This document shows positions 48,479 to 60,500 of a stretch of 64,000 nt of DNA, piece after piece. This stretch comes from Yamagishiella unicocca (lineage: Eukaryota > Chlorophyta > Chlorophyceae > Chlamydomonadales > Volvocaceae). Within the stretch, counting starts at the first letter, position 1. Each line of letters starts with the position of its first letter. The notes under the pieces were generated by a model. The model was not told the origin of the DNA. It worked only from the letters and a program-made list of their open reading frames with translations, and searched no databases. The stretch covers positions 372,001-436,000 of the forward strand of contig BDSL01000032.1 of assembly GCA_003116995.1 (NCBI GenBank), read 5' to 3'. The translations under genes and the position numbers were made by a program.

Positions 48479-51400
48479 GACGTCCTCGGCTCCTCACGCC
48501 CGGTCAAAGACGCGCACCTTGAATACCTGCCAGCGCCCCTGCTGGCGTCCGCTGGAGGCCTGTTGTGATGCCTTCTGCTCTTTGAGATGTGCTGCGTCGA
48601 TTCAGGTGTGTTTGGCTTTAGGCGGGGCGGGGCGGACTACCGCAACGCCAAACCGTCCAATGTTGATGGCCCTCCACAAAACTGTGCGTGCCAGTGCTTT
48701 ACCGATGTTGTGGAATGGCGGCGGTCACACAGCGGTCCAAACAAGGAAAATCGGAAGGAAGTAAAATGCGCAGGCGACGCGGGAAAGGTACCGGTAGTTG
48801 CTGGGTACTAGGGCGGCCCCGATGCGTGGAGCCTTGCAGCGTCGATGGATGCGTTTGCAAAGTGTATAGTATCGTATGCATGTATATAGGATGTACGTTG
48901 AGCGGAGCTCCCAGCATATCTGTTTTGGGGAGCGCGCGTTCGTCCCGCCCGCGCCAGCCTGCCCATGCAGTAACATCTCAATTTACTGCTGGAGGCATCC
49001 GTGACGGCGGCCTTCTTGTCCAACTTCATTGTCACACAGCGGAACTAATAACAGACGGCCTGGTCGCCGAGTCAGATGCCACCGGGGCTGTCCGCTTTCT
49101 CTCCAGGGTGGCCTTGCGCTTGCCAGCAACGACTTCAAACTCTCCCTAAAGAAACCGCCGAACGCCTGCCCCTCTTGCCCATCATGCCGCCAAATGAGGA
49201 TGAAGACGACCGATGCACAAACCAAACCGCTCGCACGACGCCTTGCCAGCCGAGGGCGCGCCGTGACTCCGTTCCGCATCCCTTTTGCATGTTGGTCAAC
49301 CGCGCCAACGGCCTGCAAACATGTAATCCAACGCATCGCAGCTCTACGCGTTCCTCATCCAATTTTTGCTACTCAATAACATCGATGGGGCATCAACCCA
49401 CATCAAGTATCGCTAGGCTAAACAAGACGCGGCAACTGGCGGCAACCTCCAAACAACACTTACGGCTGCGTTTACCTCCCATCGTCACCAACCCAGTTTC
49501 CTACCTAAACCAGAAGCACCAGCCTGATGGTAGCCCAAGCGACTCGCAGCTCGCAACCGCCCTGAGGACGCGCCGCCTGCCTCGCCAGCTAGTCGCCCAA
49601 TGTCACCGTCGCGTTCCTCGTCCAGGGCGGCATCCGCATCCATTCCGCTGCTGTTGCTGCAGCACCGCCAAGGGACATAGGCGGCCGTGTTTCGCCGGCT
49701 GTAATCGGCATCCTGCTGCCGCCCGCACCGCACCACTCGCTGCTGTGCTGCACGCGATGCATGCTTGCGCAGCTGCTGCTGGTGAACATCCCATACGTGC
49801 GCGCAGCAGTTCACCACCGTCGACGAAGCGGGTGCGGCCGGCACCTCAGCCCATTCCGTCCGGTCTGGCCGGCTCCGGCTCGTGCGGTAGGTGATGCTGC
49901 TTGCTTTCCAGTGACCGGTGGCTGAGGTAGTGTGTTGCTGACCCAGGTTAGGCGACTGCCACTCCAGGGGCCCGTGCAACAACCTTCATCACATTTGACC
50001 TAATTAGTTGCCAGGAGCCGCCTCACTCACCTCCCGTGTTCCGACCGTACGAAGACCTGCCAGCTCTACCAGCAGCCGTTCAAAATATTCAGCTTCTCCA
50101 TGCCGCTGCACATTATGTTGATGCGTCGGTACGTAGTCGATGCTGGTCATTCGCGAGTCCCAACAATCTCGTTGTCCAAACTGTGCGCCGGAGCAGTACT
50201 ACCCTGTGCATGGATTCCATGCGTCACGACCCGAACCCTAGAACCCTAACACCCACACAGCTAGTAGCCTAGGAAGGGGCGGACCACCCCCTCACTGGGC
50301 GTAACATGCGCTCGGGGTTCGGGACTGCAGGATGCCCTCCTGCCAGCAGGTTCAAATGCAACTCGCACACGGTCGATGAAAATCAATAGGATGCAACACT
50401 ACCTAGAAAGTTCAATACAAAGAGGCACACCCCGCGTTCATCCAGATTTCCTGGATGCTCACCGTCTTCTTCCCACACCGCCTTCCCACACGAACGTTGC
50501 CCAATGAGACGTCCCGGGTCCTCCTGTCCGCCCTCCCCCACCTTAATGTCACGCCCTATGTCCGAAATCCTCCTTTTCGCTGCAATGCCGGTCCTTGTGC
50601 GAAGCACGCAACACCATGTCATACTTCCACTCGTCCGGCAAGACGAGCATTACCAGCACTTCATGCTGGAAACTGCTAGTCGGCCACGTCGCGTTGCTGG
50701 TACAGCATACATTGGGAACCTACAAGTCCATCCCCGATCCTGCTTAATGGCCATGTTGTCGTGGGCAGTCAATGCGGAGGCAAACATCCTTATATAAGCG
50801 TGATGCTCTCCACACGAGCTGCAGCCATGCCACGTCATCAGCCCTGCACGAGTAGGGTGCTCGCGAGCTTTGAAACCCATATTGCGCTCCGAAACCCGGT
50901 ATTGATGTGCAATCCGGCCGGGCCCGTATCCCACCGTGGGTGGACTGCCGTCCAACGATCCGCTGCCACTGGCGACGACAGCGGCCGGCGTAAGGGCTGA
51001 CTTGCGACACGTCGCCGTCCCTGGTACATGTGTGATGTCGTGTCAGCGCTGCGCTGCTGGCCGTTGCTGCTGCCGTCATTGCCCGGCGTTACGTTTATTT
51101 GGCCTTGCCAGCTGGCGAGGCGGGCTTGCGACGGCCTGCCGGACGGGTGGCATGAAGATCCGGTTACATGAAATGGGTATAATCTGCCGGACGGGGGAGC
51201 GAACACACCGGACGGCGGGCGCGAGTACGCCGGACGGCGGCGAGTACACGGGAGAGCATGACGGGAAGGATACACATATGTATGGGAGGTGGCCCGCGGC
51301 ATTGTGGTGTTAAGGGAGCCCCCTTTTGTAGCCCCGCGTCGCCTTATTATTACCCTGCACTTACCGGTACTTTGGTGCCTTTTGTACTTTGGCGCCTTTC

Positions 51401-51515
51401 CTTACCGGTACTTCGCAGCCACGTCCGGGCACAGAAGTAGGAACCCACCACTCGTACTGAACCCAAGACGCTGCCAGGGCACTCCCGCACCCCTGCCACA
51501 CCCTCACTGTGGGTC
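48479..51515. other. Intergenic region between SYCP2-like and PDS5 genes
   Basis: About 3 kb with lower GC and no recognisable coding exons on either strand. It contains the upstream region of the SYCP2-like gene and the 3' flank of PDS5. The longest open frames (for example 49076-49894 plus) have no recognisable domain. Degraded repeat DNA is possible. Confidence 0.4.
51151..51178 (-). mobile_element. Introner-like core downstream of PDS5
   Basis: The minus strand reads CATTTCATGTAACCGGATCT then TCATGCCACCC, about 340 nt past the PDS5 stop. It may mark a 3'-UTR intron or a copy outside any intron. It also contains the nearest TGTAA (51164-51168). Confidence 0.45.
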
Positions 51516-54500
51516 CTAGCCCCCACAGCCGCCATACCCACCTCCTCTCCCTCCCTTGGCCGTCGCCGCTGCCGTCGCCGCCGCCCCAGGCGCCGCTGCC
51601 ACATGCCCGTTGGCCGCCGCGCCTCGACCCCGCTTACGCGCGGGCGAGTCCGCCGTCCTCCCCGCGCCGTCGCCGCCGCCGTCAGCCGCCTTGTCCCCTC
51701 CTTCGAGCTGCTTCTGCTCCTGCGGCTTCTTCGCCTGCGCCGGCTTCCGCTGCGGCGCCCGCTTGGCCTGCTGAGGCGCCTTCTTGACGGCGGCCCCTGC
51801 GCGCGGCGCCGCTTCTTGCTCCTCCTCCTCCTCGTCCTCGTCTGAGGGCAACCCGTACGCATCATGCGGCTCGCTCCTCTCCTGTCGTCGCTGCTGCTGC
51901 CCCTTCGGCTGCTGCTGCCTCTTCGGCTGCTGTTGCCGCTGCGCGGCGCCGCCAGGTGACTTCTTAGCAGTAGCAGCGGCAGCAGCAGCGGCTGCCACAG
52001 CGGAGGCCGGGGACACGTGGGCCGCTTCGCGCCTGGCTCCCCCCTCAGCTGCCTTCCGTTTCGAGCCGGACACAGGGACCGCCTCCTCCTCCTCTTCCTC
52101 CTCCTCACTCGGCTCGCTCTCGCTGTCGTCCTCGCCCTCGCTTAGGCTCTCGTAACCGCCTCGCGGCCGCTTGGGTGCCGCAGCACCTCGCGTCCGCCCG
52201 CCGCCAGCCCCGCCGCCTCCCTCACCCGTCGTGCCCTGGGCCCCACCGCCCCGCCGGCGGTCCTTCTTGGCCGCCGCCGGCGCCACCGCTGCCTTCGCGG
52301 CCCCAGCAGCTGCGCGTTTGCCGCCCCTGCCACCTCCTGCAGCCGGGGCGGCCTTGCTCCTGCCCCTAGCGGCCCCGCGCCCAACCCTCCCGGCCGGCAC
52401 CTCATCGACGTCCATATCCCCCTCCGCCGCCTCCTCCGTCGCCTCCTTGACCACCTTCTGCTCCACCGCCTCACCGGGTGTAGTGGTGGCTTCGTCGACA
52501 TTGGTGCTGGCTCCGCCGCCGCCGCCGCTTGCGGCTTGATGCCGGATGCTGCCGCCGGCGCCCGCGGCGCCCTTGCCGGCTGTTGCTGTTGCTACCGGTA
52601 TTGCTGTTGCTGCCGCTGCGTCCCCTGCCGGCTGCTGCTGTTGCTGCTGCTGCGTGGTCCTCCTGCCCATCTCCGCGATGGCGGGGCTGAGGACCAGCTG
52701 GTAGCCGGGGGGCATGCAGGAGCCCTCGTGGCGCAGGGCTGTTGGGGAGGGGAAGGGGGGAGGGCGGAGCAAAGGAGGGGGGGGAGGGGCAAGACGGCGG
52801 GGTGGGCGGAGGAAGCAGGAAGCAAAGGGAGGTGTAGGTAGGTGCGATGGAAGTGGCGGGGTCTGTTGACCGGGCACAGTGTACATGCTAAGCGATATGT
52901 GTGCTGTAAGGAGGCGGGAAGTGGCATCCGTGAGTCGCGTGGGCAGCTGGTTCGCAGCTCTTTTGACACCCCAAACCCTCCCTTCACCTGACTTTCCTCC
53001 CCGCACTTCACGCAAAGCTACTGAAGCTACGAAAGCTACATATTCATACCCGTTAGGGGATTGTATCCGACCGCCCCATCACTATGACGCCCGCAAACAC
53101 CCAATGCACGCAGCACACGTGGGCATCAATACCACTTGCCGTCTCGACCCAGCCGCAAACCCTATAGCAACCTTAAAACCACATCATCAGCCCGCCGCGA
53201 CTCGCCCTTGGCCTCCGCGAAGTCAATCTGCTTGTACAACCGCATCGGGATGGCGGTTTGGGCAGGGTGGTCCCGCCGAGCCAGCTCCGAAACCGCAGCT
53301 GTGGCAGCCTCCGCGGCTGCGTCTCGGCCCTGCTTGTCGCGCGCCTTGCTGCGCTGCTGCCGGCCCTCCCTGGAGACCGCCGCCGCGAGCATCTCTCGCT
53401 CGACAATGGCCTCGGCGACCGCCACGCCGATGTCAGCCAGGAGGCGGATGGTCCGCGTGGCGGGGGGCTCGAACTGGGGACGTCGGGGGTGGGCGAACGT
53501 TGCCACGAAGCAGTCCAGCGCCTACTACCACCCTGATAACCCCACCCTCGTCACCTCCGTCCTGTGTAAAATAACAACACACCCACGCCTGCGAGTTCGC
53601 CCTCGCTTTGCGCAAGCCCCCGGCCCCTCTTCCCGCCCCCGGTCAACCAACACCCACTCCTCAGTCAGTCCCCCAAGCAAGCACCCACGGACACAGCTGC
53701 CCTCCCTCCTTCCCACCGCGCCGTTACCCCGGCACGCCCAGCACCTGCAGACGCACGTCACAAACGAGGTTTTTTACTCGTACACGGGCGTTTTTCCCTC
53801 CCTCAACACCCCGCGGCGCGCACCGTTTCATCGGCGTCTCGCATCTGAAGCTTCACGCTCCGGAGCACCTTGCACACCGCAGGCAGCGCCTCGCCCACGC
53901 CAGACACCGCAGCGGCAGCGGCGGCGGCGCCGCCACCGGCCCTGCCCGCCGCCGCCGTACCGCCGGGTTGCGCGGGCGCCGCCAGCAGCGGCTCCAGGGC
54001 GAACTGCAGCATGTCCTGGAAAGGGCGGTAGTCCTCCGGCTCCGGAACCTCCTCCTCCTCCTGCTGCTGCTGCTCCCCGCCGCCCGCGCCTTCGGGCGGC
54101 TGATGACCACAGGAAGGGGCGGCAGGGGGGGAAGGGGCGGAGGAGAGGAATCAGGACACGCCACCCCCCCCCTTTTTCCTATGTCGTGTAACCGGGTATC
54201 TTCGCTGCTCCTGTTCCTCGCCACCCTTCGTCCCTGGCCCCGTCGAAGACCCCCAGCAAATACGCAGCCTGCGTGCTTGGTCTGTCCTTCGGCCCCCGTC
54301 TCACCGCGGGGGGGCAGTCCGGGTGGTGCGCGAGGATGTAGACGAGGAAGGCCAGCAGGAACTCAGGCAGGCTCGCCAGGGAGGGGCGGGGCGGGGGGGA
54401 GGCGCCGCCACCCCGGCCCCCCGCCGCCGCCGCCGCCATCGCCTCCTGCTGCGCGCGCACCCGCAGCAGCAGCACCACCTCCCGCATGGTGCGGGCGGCG

Positions 54501-57500
54501 GCGTCGCGGTGGTCGGGTCTGGGGTCCATGCCTGGAGAAGGGGGGGCGGTGCAGGGCGGTGGGGCCGGGTGGAGGTGGGTGAGAGAGCCAGGGCGGGGTA
54601 CTCCCCGGGGGGGGGGACAATAAAAGAACCGGGGGGGGGGGGGTTTAGGTGGCACGGTTCCGATGACACGCACTGCACACGGCGGGGCTGTGCAGTACGC
54701 CCTCCACCTCCACCAAGCCCCACGGCCTATACCTTCGGTTACTCAGCTGCTCGGTTGCCTTATACGTAGGGCGTGGTTTGGTTTAGGCAATTGTCAACGA
54801 CGGTTACCGTAGTTGACGGGTGCTATATGCAATAACACTTGCAACGCGATCCCTTCCTCAGCATCAGCCGCAGCCTCAGCCTTCCGTCCTCCGCCTCCTG
54901 CTGGCCCGGCACAGCTCACCTGCCAGCGGCAGCAGGGCCGTGTACCTGGCGATCGAGTGAGCCTGGCGCTGGTGCTGCAGCGAGCTGTGCAGGAACAACC
55001 GCACCTGGGAGGGGGGCCGAGACGTGATGGGTTATAGCCAGGCGAAGGGAGCGCGGCAGGAGGGCGGTTCGTGGGCTAGCGCACCCACAGCTACCCACCA
55101 CCTCACCCGGAAATCCTCCCAAGACGCCCCTCACCCCGTGGATTCACGTTTATATTCTTACCCCCACCCCCCCACCCACTCCCATCCCCATTCCAAGCTA
55201 GGCTTTCGGGTTCTCCTTCTCGCGCCCCGATGACTCGCCTCCCCGCACCCCCCACCCTCCCTGCGCACTCCTTCCTCACCTTTTCCCCAAAGTCGCGCCG
55301 TACTTCCATGACCGGATCCTGCATCGTCAGCGCCAGCGCGACGTACGACTGCGCGGACATGCGCGAGTCGTACCTCTTGGCCAGGTGCAGCAGCCCCATG
55401 GCGGCGGCGGCGCGCAGGTGGGCCCTATCCGCCTCGTTGGCGGCGCCGTACTCGACCATGTCGTGGTCGATGGACAGCAGGTGCACGAGCAGCTCCTCCA
55501 GGGAGGGCATCACGACGGCGGCGATGGCGCTCGGGATGGCGGCGGCGGAGGCCGTCGGCGCGTCGGCGTCAGGCGTGCAGCCGCGGCATAGGGCCCGCAG
55601 CGCAGCGGTCTTGAGGGCGACGCCGTACGACGGGCCGCTAGGGTCGCCTTCGGCGGCGGCGGCGGCGGTGTCTTCCCCGGCGGCGAGTGGGTCGGCGGCG
55701 CTGCTGCGGCCTCGCTTCTGCTTGCGGGCGGCGCTCCCTGGCGGCCGGAGCGCCGCGAGCATGTAGTGCTGGGAGATGAAGGAGCAGAAGGCGTCGGCGT
55801 GTTCTTGAGGCCACGAGGCGGCATGGGGGAGGGAGCCGTCAGGACGTCGTCAGGACTTGTTGCAGGCGAAGAACACAACCCTTCCCGGCGTTCTTCGACA
55901 GCTCCTGGATGTGGTGGCTGATTCGACTTCAATCAGCCACCCCATCCAGGAGCTGCCTGCTCATAAGACCGTTGCAAATCACGAAAGAAACCCACAACAC
56001 AGCGCCTCTCCCAAGACGAAGAAGCCATGCCCGTCATGTCACCACAGCACGTGATGACACGGCGACATGCGAAAAGAAACCGACCACAGGCGAGCGCCGC
56101 ACCTCCCTCGCACCCCTCCAAGACCCCAACGCCCACCCACCTGCAAACACAGCTGGCGCCACCTCGCCCACACTGCCCATCGCCTGCACCGCAGCCGGTG
56201 TCGCCGCCAACACCTCCCTGCCCGGCCGCAACTGCTCCGCCAGCCGGTCCGCCAGCTGCGCCACCACGCGGGGGGCCTCCTCTCCCCCAAGAACCGCCCA
56301 CAGCGCGTGTACAGCAGCCTTGGCGGCCTTGGCGTACGGCCCTAGGCTCAGGTCCGACAGGGCGCGAGTCAGCGCCGCCCGCGTCTCCGCGACAGCGGCA
56401 GCGCCGGCGTCGTCGGCTGTAGCGGCTGCCTTGGCGGCGGTGACGGCTTGTTGTTGTTGTTGCTGCTGCTGCTGCTGCTGCCCCCGAGTGCGGCGGGCTC
56501 CGTCGACGCCGGCGGCGGCGACGGCGGCGGCGGTGCGGCGCGCTGGCGCGCGCTCCTTGGCGCCGACAGCAGCCCGCCTGCTGGAGCCCTTCTTACCGCG
56601 TGCCGGCGCCTCCTCTTCTTCCTCTTCTTCCTCTTCTTCCTCCTCCTCCTCGTCATCTTCCTCGTCCTCCTGAACCGCATACGCGTCCCCACCCGCGCCG
56701 CGCTCCTCGCCCCCGGCCCCCGCCGCTCCAGCAGCAGCCCCAGCGGCCGCCGCCGACGGCACGACGCCGCAGTACCGCGCCGCGTGCCGAAGCACTCGTA
56801 CGGCTGTCGTACACGCCAGCTCCGGCCGCCGCGGCTCCGCAGTGACCATCGACACCACCAGCGGCATCGCGAGGCAGCTCAGCGCCGGGGCCGCCTTGGC
56901 CGCCGCCACCGTCAGGCCGGCGGCGGCGGCGACGGCCGCGTCGGCGGCGTCGGCGGCGTCGGCGACATCCAGGGACGCCAAGAGCCCGAGGACGTGGCTG
57001 GGCGACACCACGGTGGGCTGGGCGGCGTAGGTGATGCGGGTGACCAGCTCCGCAGCCGGCGACTTGGAGCCGCCGTTGGGCAGGCGCGACAGCGCGTCCT
57101 TGCGGGCGGCGGCCAGGGCCTGCGGTGCAGGTGGCGCGAGCGTACGGACATTGTACGAATCGTACGGCGGATCGTATGGCATCGCGTACGGCAAGGAATG
57201 CAGGCAGGCAGGCATGAGAGGTAGCGTGTGCGTGTGCGGTTGGGTTAATTGGGGTTCGAGGCCTGCAAAGTGGTCAAGCGGCTGGCCTGCGTTCGCAGGT
57301 GTCACCCTGCAAGCGTGCTGACGCAGCGGCCGGCCTCCGCCCCTCCCAGCTCCCAGAAGCTCGGGCTCAACAGCCAGCATCGAGACCAATCCATAGCTCC
57401 GCTACCCAATGCCGGTTATCGAGATCTTAAGCGCGAGTACGAGCATGTGTGGCACGTCAGCCAGGGCTGCTAGCGGGCTGGCAGTCCGAGCCGCGCGGCA

Positions 57501-60500
57501 GGTGCCTGGTCCATGCTCGAACGAGGGGAGGAAGAAGAAGGCCACTCGTGGCCAGCCAGCCAGCCAGCCAGCCGCCTGGAACCCCCATCCCTCGCCCGCC
57601 GGACCACTGTGGCCATCCCTCTCCCCCCGCGCACCTCTGGGCTGGTTGCCGGTGTCGCCAGCACCCCCAGCCGCTCCCACAGGAAGTTGTCTCGCGCCTC
57701 GTCCACTAGCCCCCGCAGCTGCTCAGAGCCGCGGGCTGCCACGTCCGCGGAGCCGCCCGCGTCCTTGGCCAGGTCGCGACACACCTGAGCTAGCTGCCGC
57801 TGCGGGGGGAACAAGGGGGAGAGGGGGGTGGGGCATCCGCACCCCGCGCAGCCGGCAGTGGTAAGCGACAGCTCCCACCCAACACCGGATGGCACGCCTA
57901 CGTCCACCAGTACGGTGGCCGCATCACTGCTCCCCTTTTGGCGTTTCGAACCCAAGCTCTGTGCTGCCCTTTCAATGCTCCCACTCCGCCCGGGTCCCCC
58001 CCTCAATGCTCCCACTCCGCCCGGATCCCAACCAACCTCGAGCCTCAGCACGACGCGATTTGCCGCCTTGGACGCGTCAGTTCCCGTCTCGGCCGCCGCC
58101 GCCGCCGCGCTCGCAGCCCGGACCTGGCGCCGCAGCTCCACCAGCTGCTGCAGCTCCAGCGCCACCTGGGCCTTGAGCGCAAGCAGCTTCCGTACCGCCG
58201 TACGCTCGGTCAAGTTGTACGACGCCCACAGGGCGGCCTGCGGCGGGGGTTTCGTGCGTGCGGGGGAGCGCGCGCGCCGTCAGCTCGCGGCGCCATTCCC
58301 TTGGCGGTTACGTCCGGCCGAGGACTAAGAACACGGTGGTGTTAGGTAAGGGGTTGGGCGTGAGGCCAAACCCCTGGACAGAACAATGCCCAGCCCCTGT
58401 CGGGTAACTCACCCACACCGCCGCGCCCAGCCGCTGCCCCAGCGACGCAGGCAGCAGCCCCGAGCTCGCCCTGCCCCCTCCTCCTCCTCCTCCCCCTCCT
58501 CCTCCTCCTCCTCCTCCTCCTCCTCTTGCAGGCATGTGCATCATCTGCTGCAGGCTTTGCGGCGCCGCCAGGTGTGCCATCAGGTGGGGGCGCAGCTCCA
58601 GGTCCTTGAGCGCCTCGGTGCAGAGCCGGGCGGGGATCCAGCCCACGCTGCGGACCAGGCCCGGCAGGGACAGGGCGCCTGGCCGCAGGGAGGCAGGCAG
58701 GGGTAGGGGGGATTCGGGGAGACAAGTTGGAGATGAGGCATTCCTAGATTGTAGAAGAGTTTGAGGGTGGCACGGAATAGCGTGAGGGGGTGGGGGCGCT
58801 ACTGGGTGGCAGGAGAGGGGGTCGGGCGGGTCGAGAGGGCAGCGACAAGGCCTCATTCCGAAGCCCGAGGTCTGCGCGCCAACTACACTGCCCACGTCGA
58901 GTAACCGGTCCTTCTCGCAACCCCTCTTCCTTATTACCCTTATAACCCATGTCGTGTAACCGGGTCCTTATGCCACCCCCCTGGCTTCCCGCTGCCCCGC
59001 CGCCGCCTCACCCTGCTGCAGCGCCACGCAAGCTCCGCGCCATGCCGCCAACAGCCCCACCGCCGCATCCCGCCGCACCGCCACCTTGAGGTCACGCAGC
59101 CGCATCGCCACGTCCAGAAGCACCGCGATCAGGTCGTTATCGTACAGCGGCGGCCCCGCCGCGGCCGCCGCTGGCGCGGCCCCAGCGCCGCCGGGGCTGG
59201 CGGCGGGCTGGCCGGCGGCGGCCGCCGCCGCGAGGCCGCACAGGGCCCTGCAGGCCGCTGCCCGTACGCGTTCGTCGAAATCGTGCAGCCTGTCGCGCGC
59301 TGCCGCCAACACCTGCACGGTGGTGCGGAGCTCAGCCCTAGGGATTCATCGCCTGTCCTTCTTGCAGGTTGGCATGAAAGGCACACAGCACCCCTCACAG
59401 CGCCCCTATCAACCCCCGCACCTGCCGCTCCAGGGCGCCGTCCGGGCTGGCCACCGCCGCCACCGCCGCCAGCTGCCCCGTGCGCGCCAGCATGTGCTGC
59501 CGCAGCGCCGGGGACTGGTCCGCGAAGCGCTGCAGCAGCTCCTGTGTGGGGCGACCCAGGGGGCGGGGGGGGGGTAAGGGATGGCAGTCCAGATGGTGGT
59601 ACTCGCAGCGTCGAGGTGGGGGAGGCGAGAGTGTGGCGGGTGGCGCCAACCAATGCTAATATTCTTTGGTCGGCAGCGACAGAGTAGAAATACGGGAATA
59701 GTGCCTTGCATGCCGTCCGGGCATGCCCGATTGTCCTATAGTACTTCGATCAACAGCAGGTTACTACAGATTAGGGATCCACCTGGAGAAGCTCCGGATA
59801 CTGGGCCGCCAACGGCGCCGCCGCCCCGCCCGCCGGCATCCCAGACAGGACGCCCAGCGCCCCTGTCCCCCCCGACGAGGACTGCTGCAGCAGCCCGTCG
59901 GCGGCGGCGGCCGCCGCTGACGGCGCCGCCAGCAGCCGAGTGAGCAGCCCGGCGGCGGCGGCGCGGCGGGGCTCCTCCTCCAGGCGCAGCTGGGCCTTCA
60001 GCTCCGGAACCACCGGCAGTAGCAGCAGCGGCGCCGAGGCGTGCAGCTACGGCGGGGCGCGGGCCGGTCGAGGGCGGGTAGCATTAAACGCGCGAGGAGA
60101 GGCCATGATTTAGACGAAACGCAAGCCAAATCTCAACGTCAGGGGCAGTGGGCGGCAGCGGGATAGACTATTAAGCTATGGGCTAGGGACATACGTTTAA
60201 GAGGATTGGGAGGGAGCTCTGGGGTTGTTAATCACAGCCTAAGCGTCTGCCAGCGCGGGTGGGCAGATGGTAGGGCCTTCATAGACCGATGCCCAGCCAA
60301 TTGGCCGGCAAAGATAGGGAGAGACCTCGGACCCCCACCTACCCGCAGCCCATACACCCACGGCCCGCCCCCCAACCTCACCCCATTCAGGAGCGTGAAC
60401 GTGTCGTACGGCGAGCTCCCCGCGGCGCCTGCCGCCCCCGTCCCTGCCGCCGCCTTCTTGGCGCCTCGGGCCCCCTCGCAGGCGGCGGCGGCGTCGCCGA

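Noticed and set aside
49076..49894. Long plus-strand ORF of 272 codons
   Set aside because: Composition is irregular (Cys/Arg/Pro-rich), with no recognisable domain and overlapping open frames on the other strand. Treated as chance.
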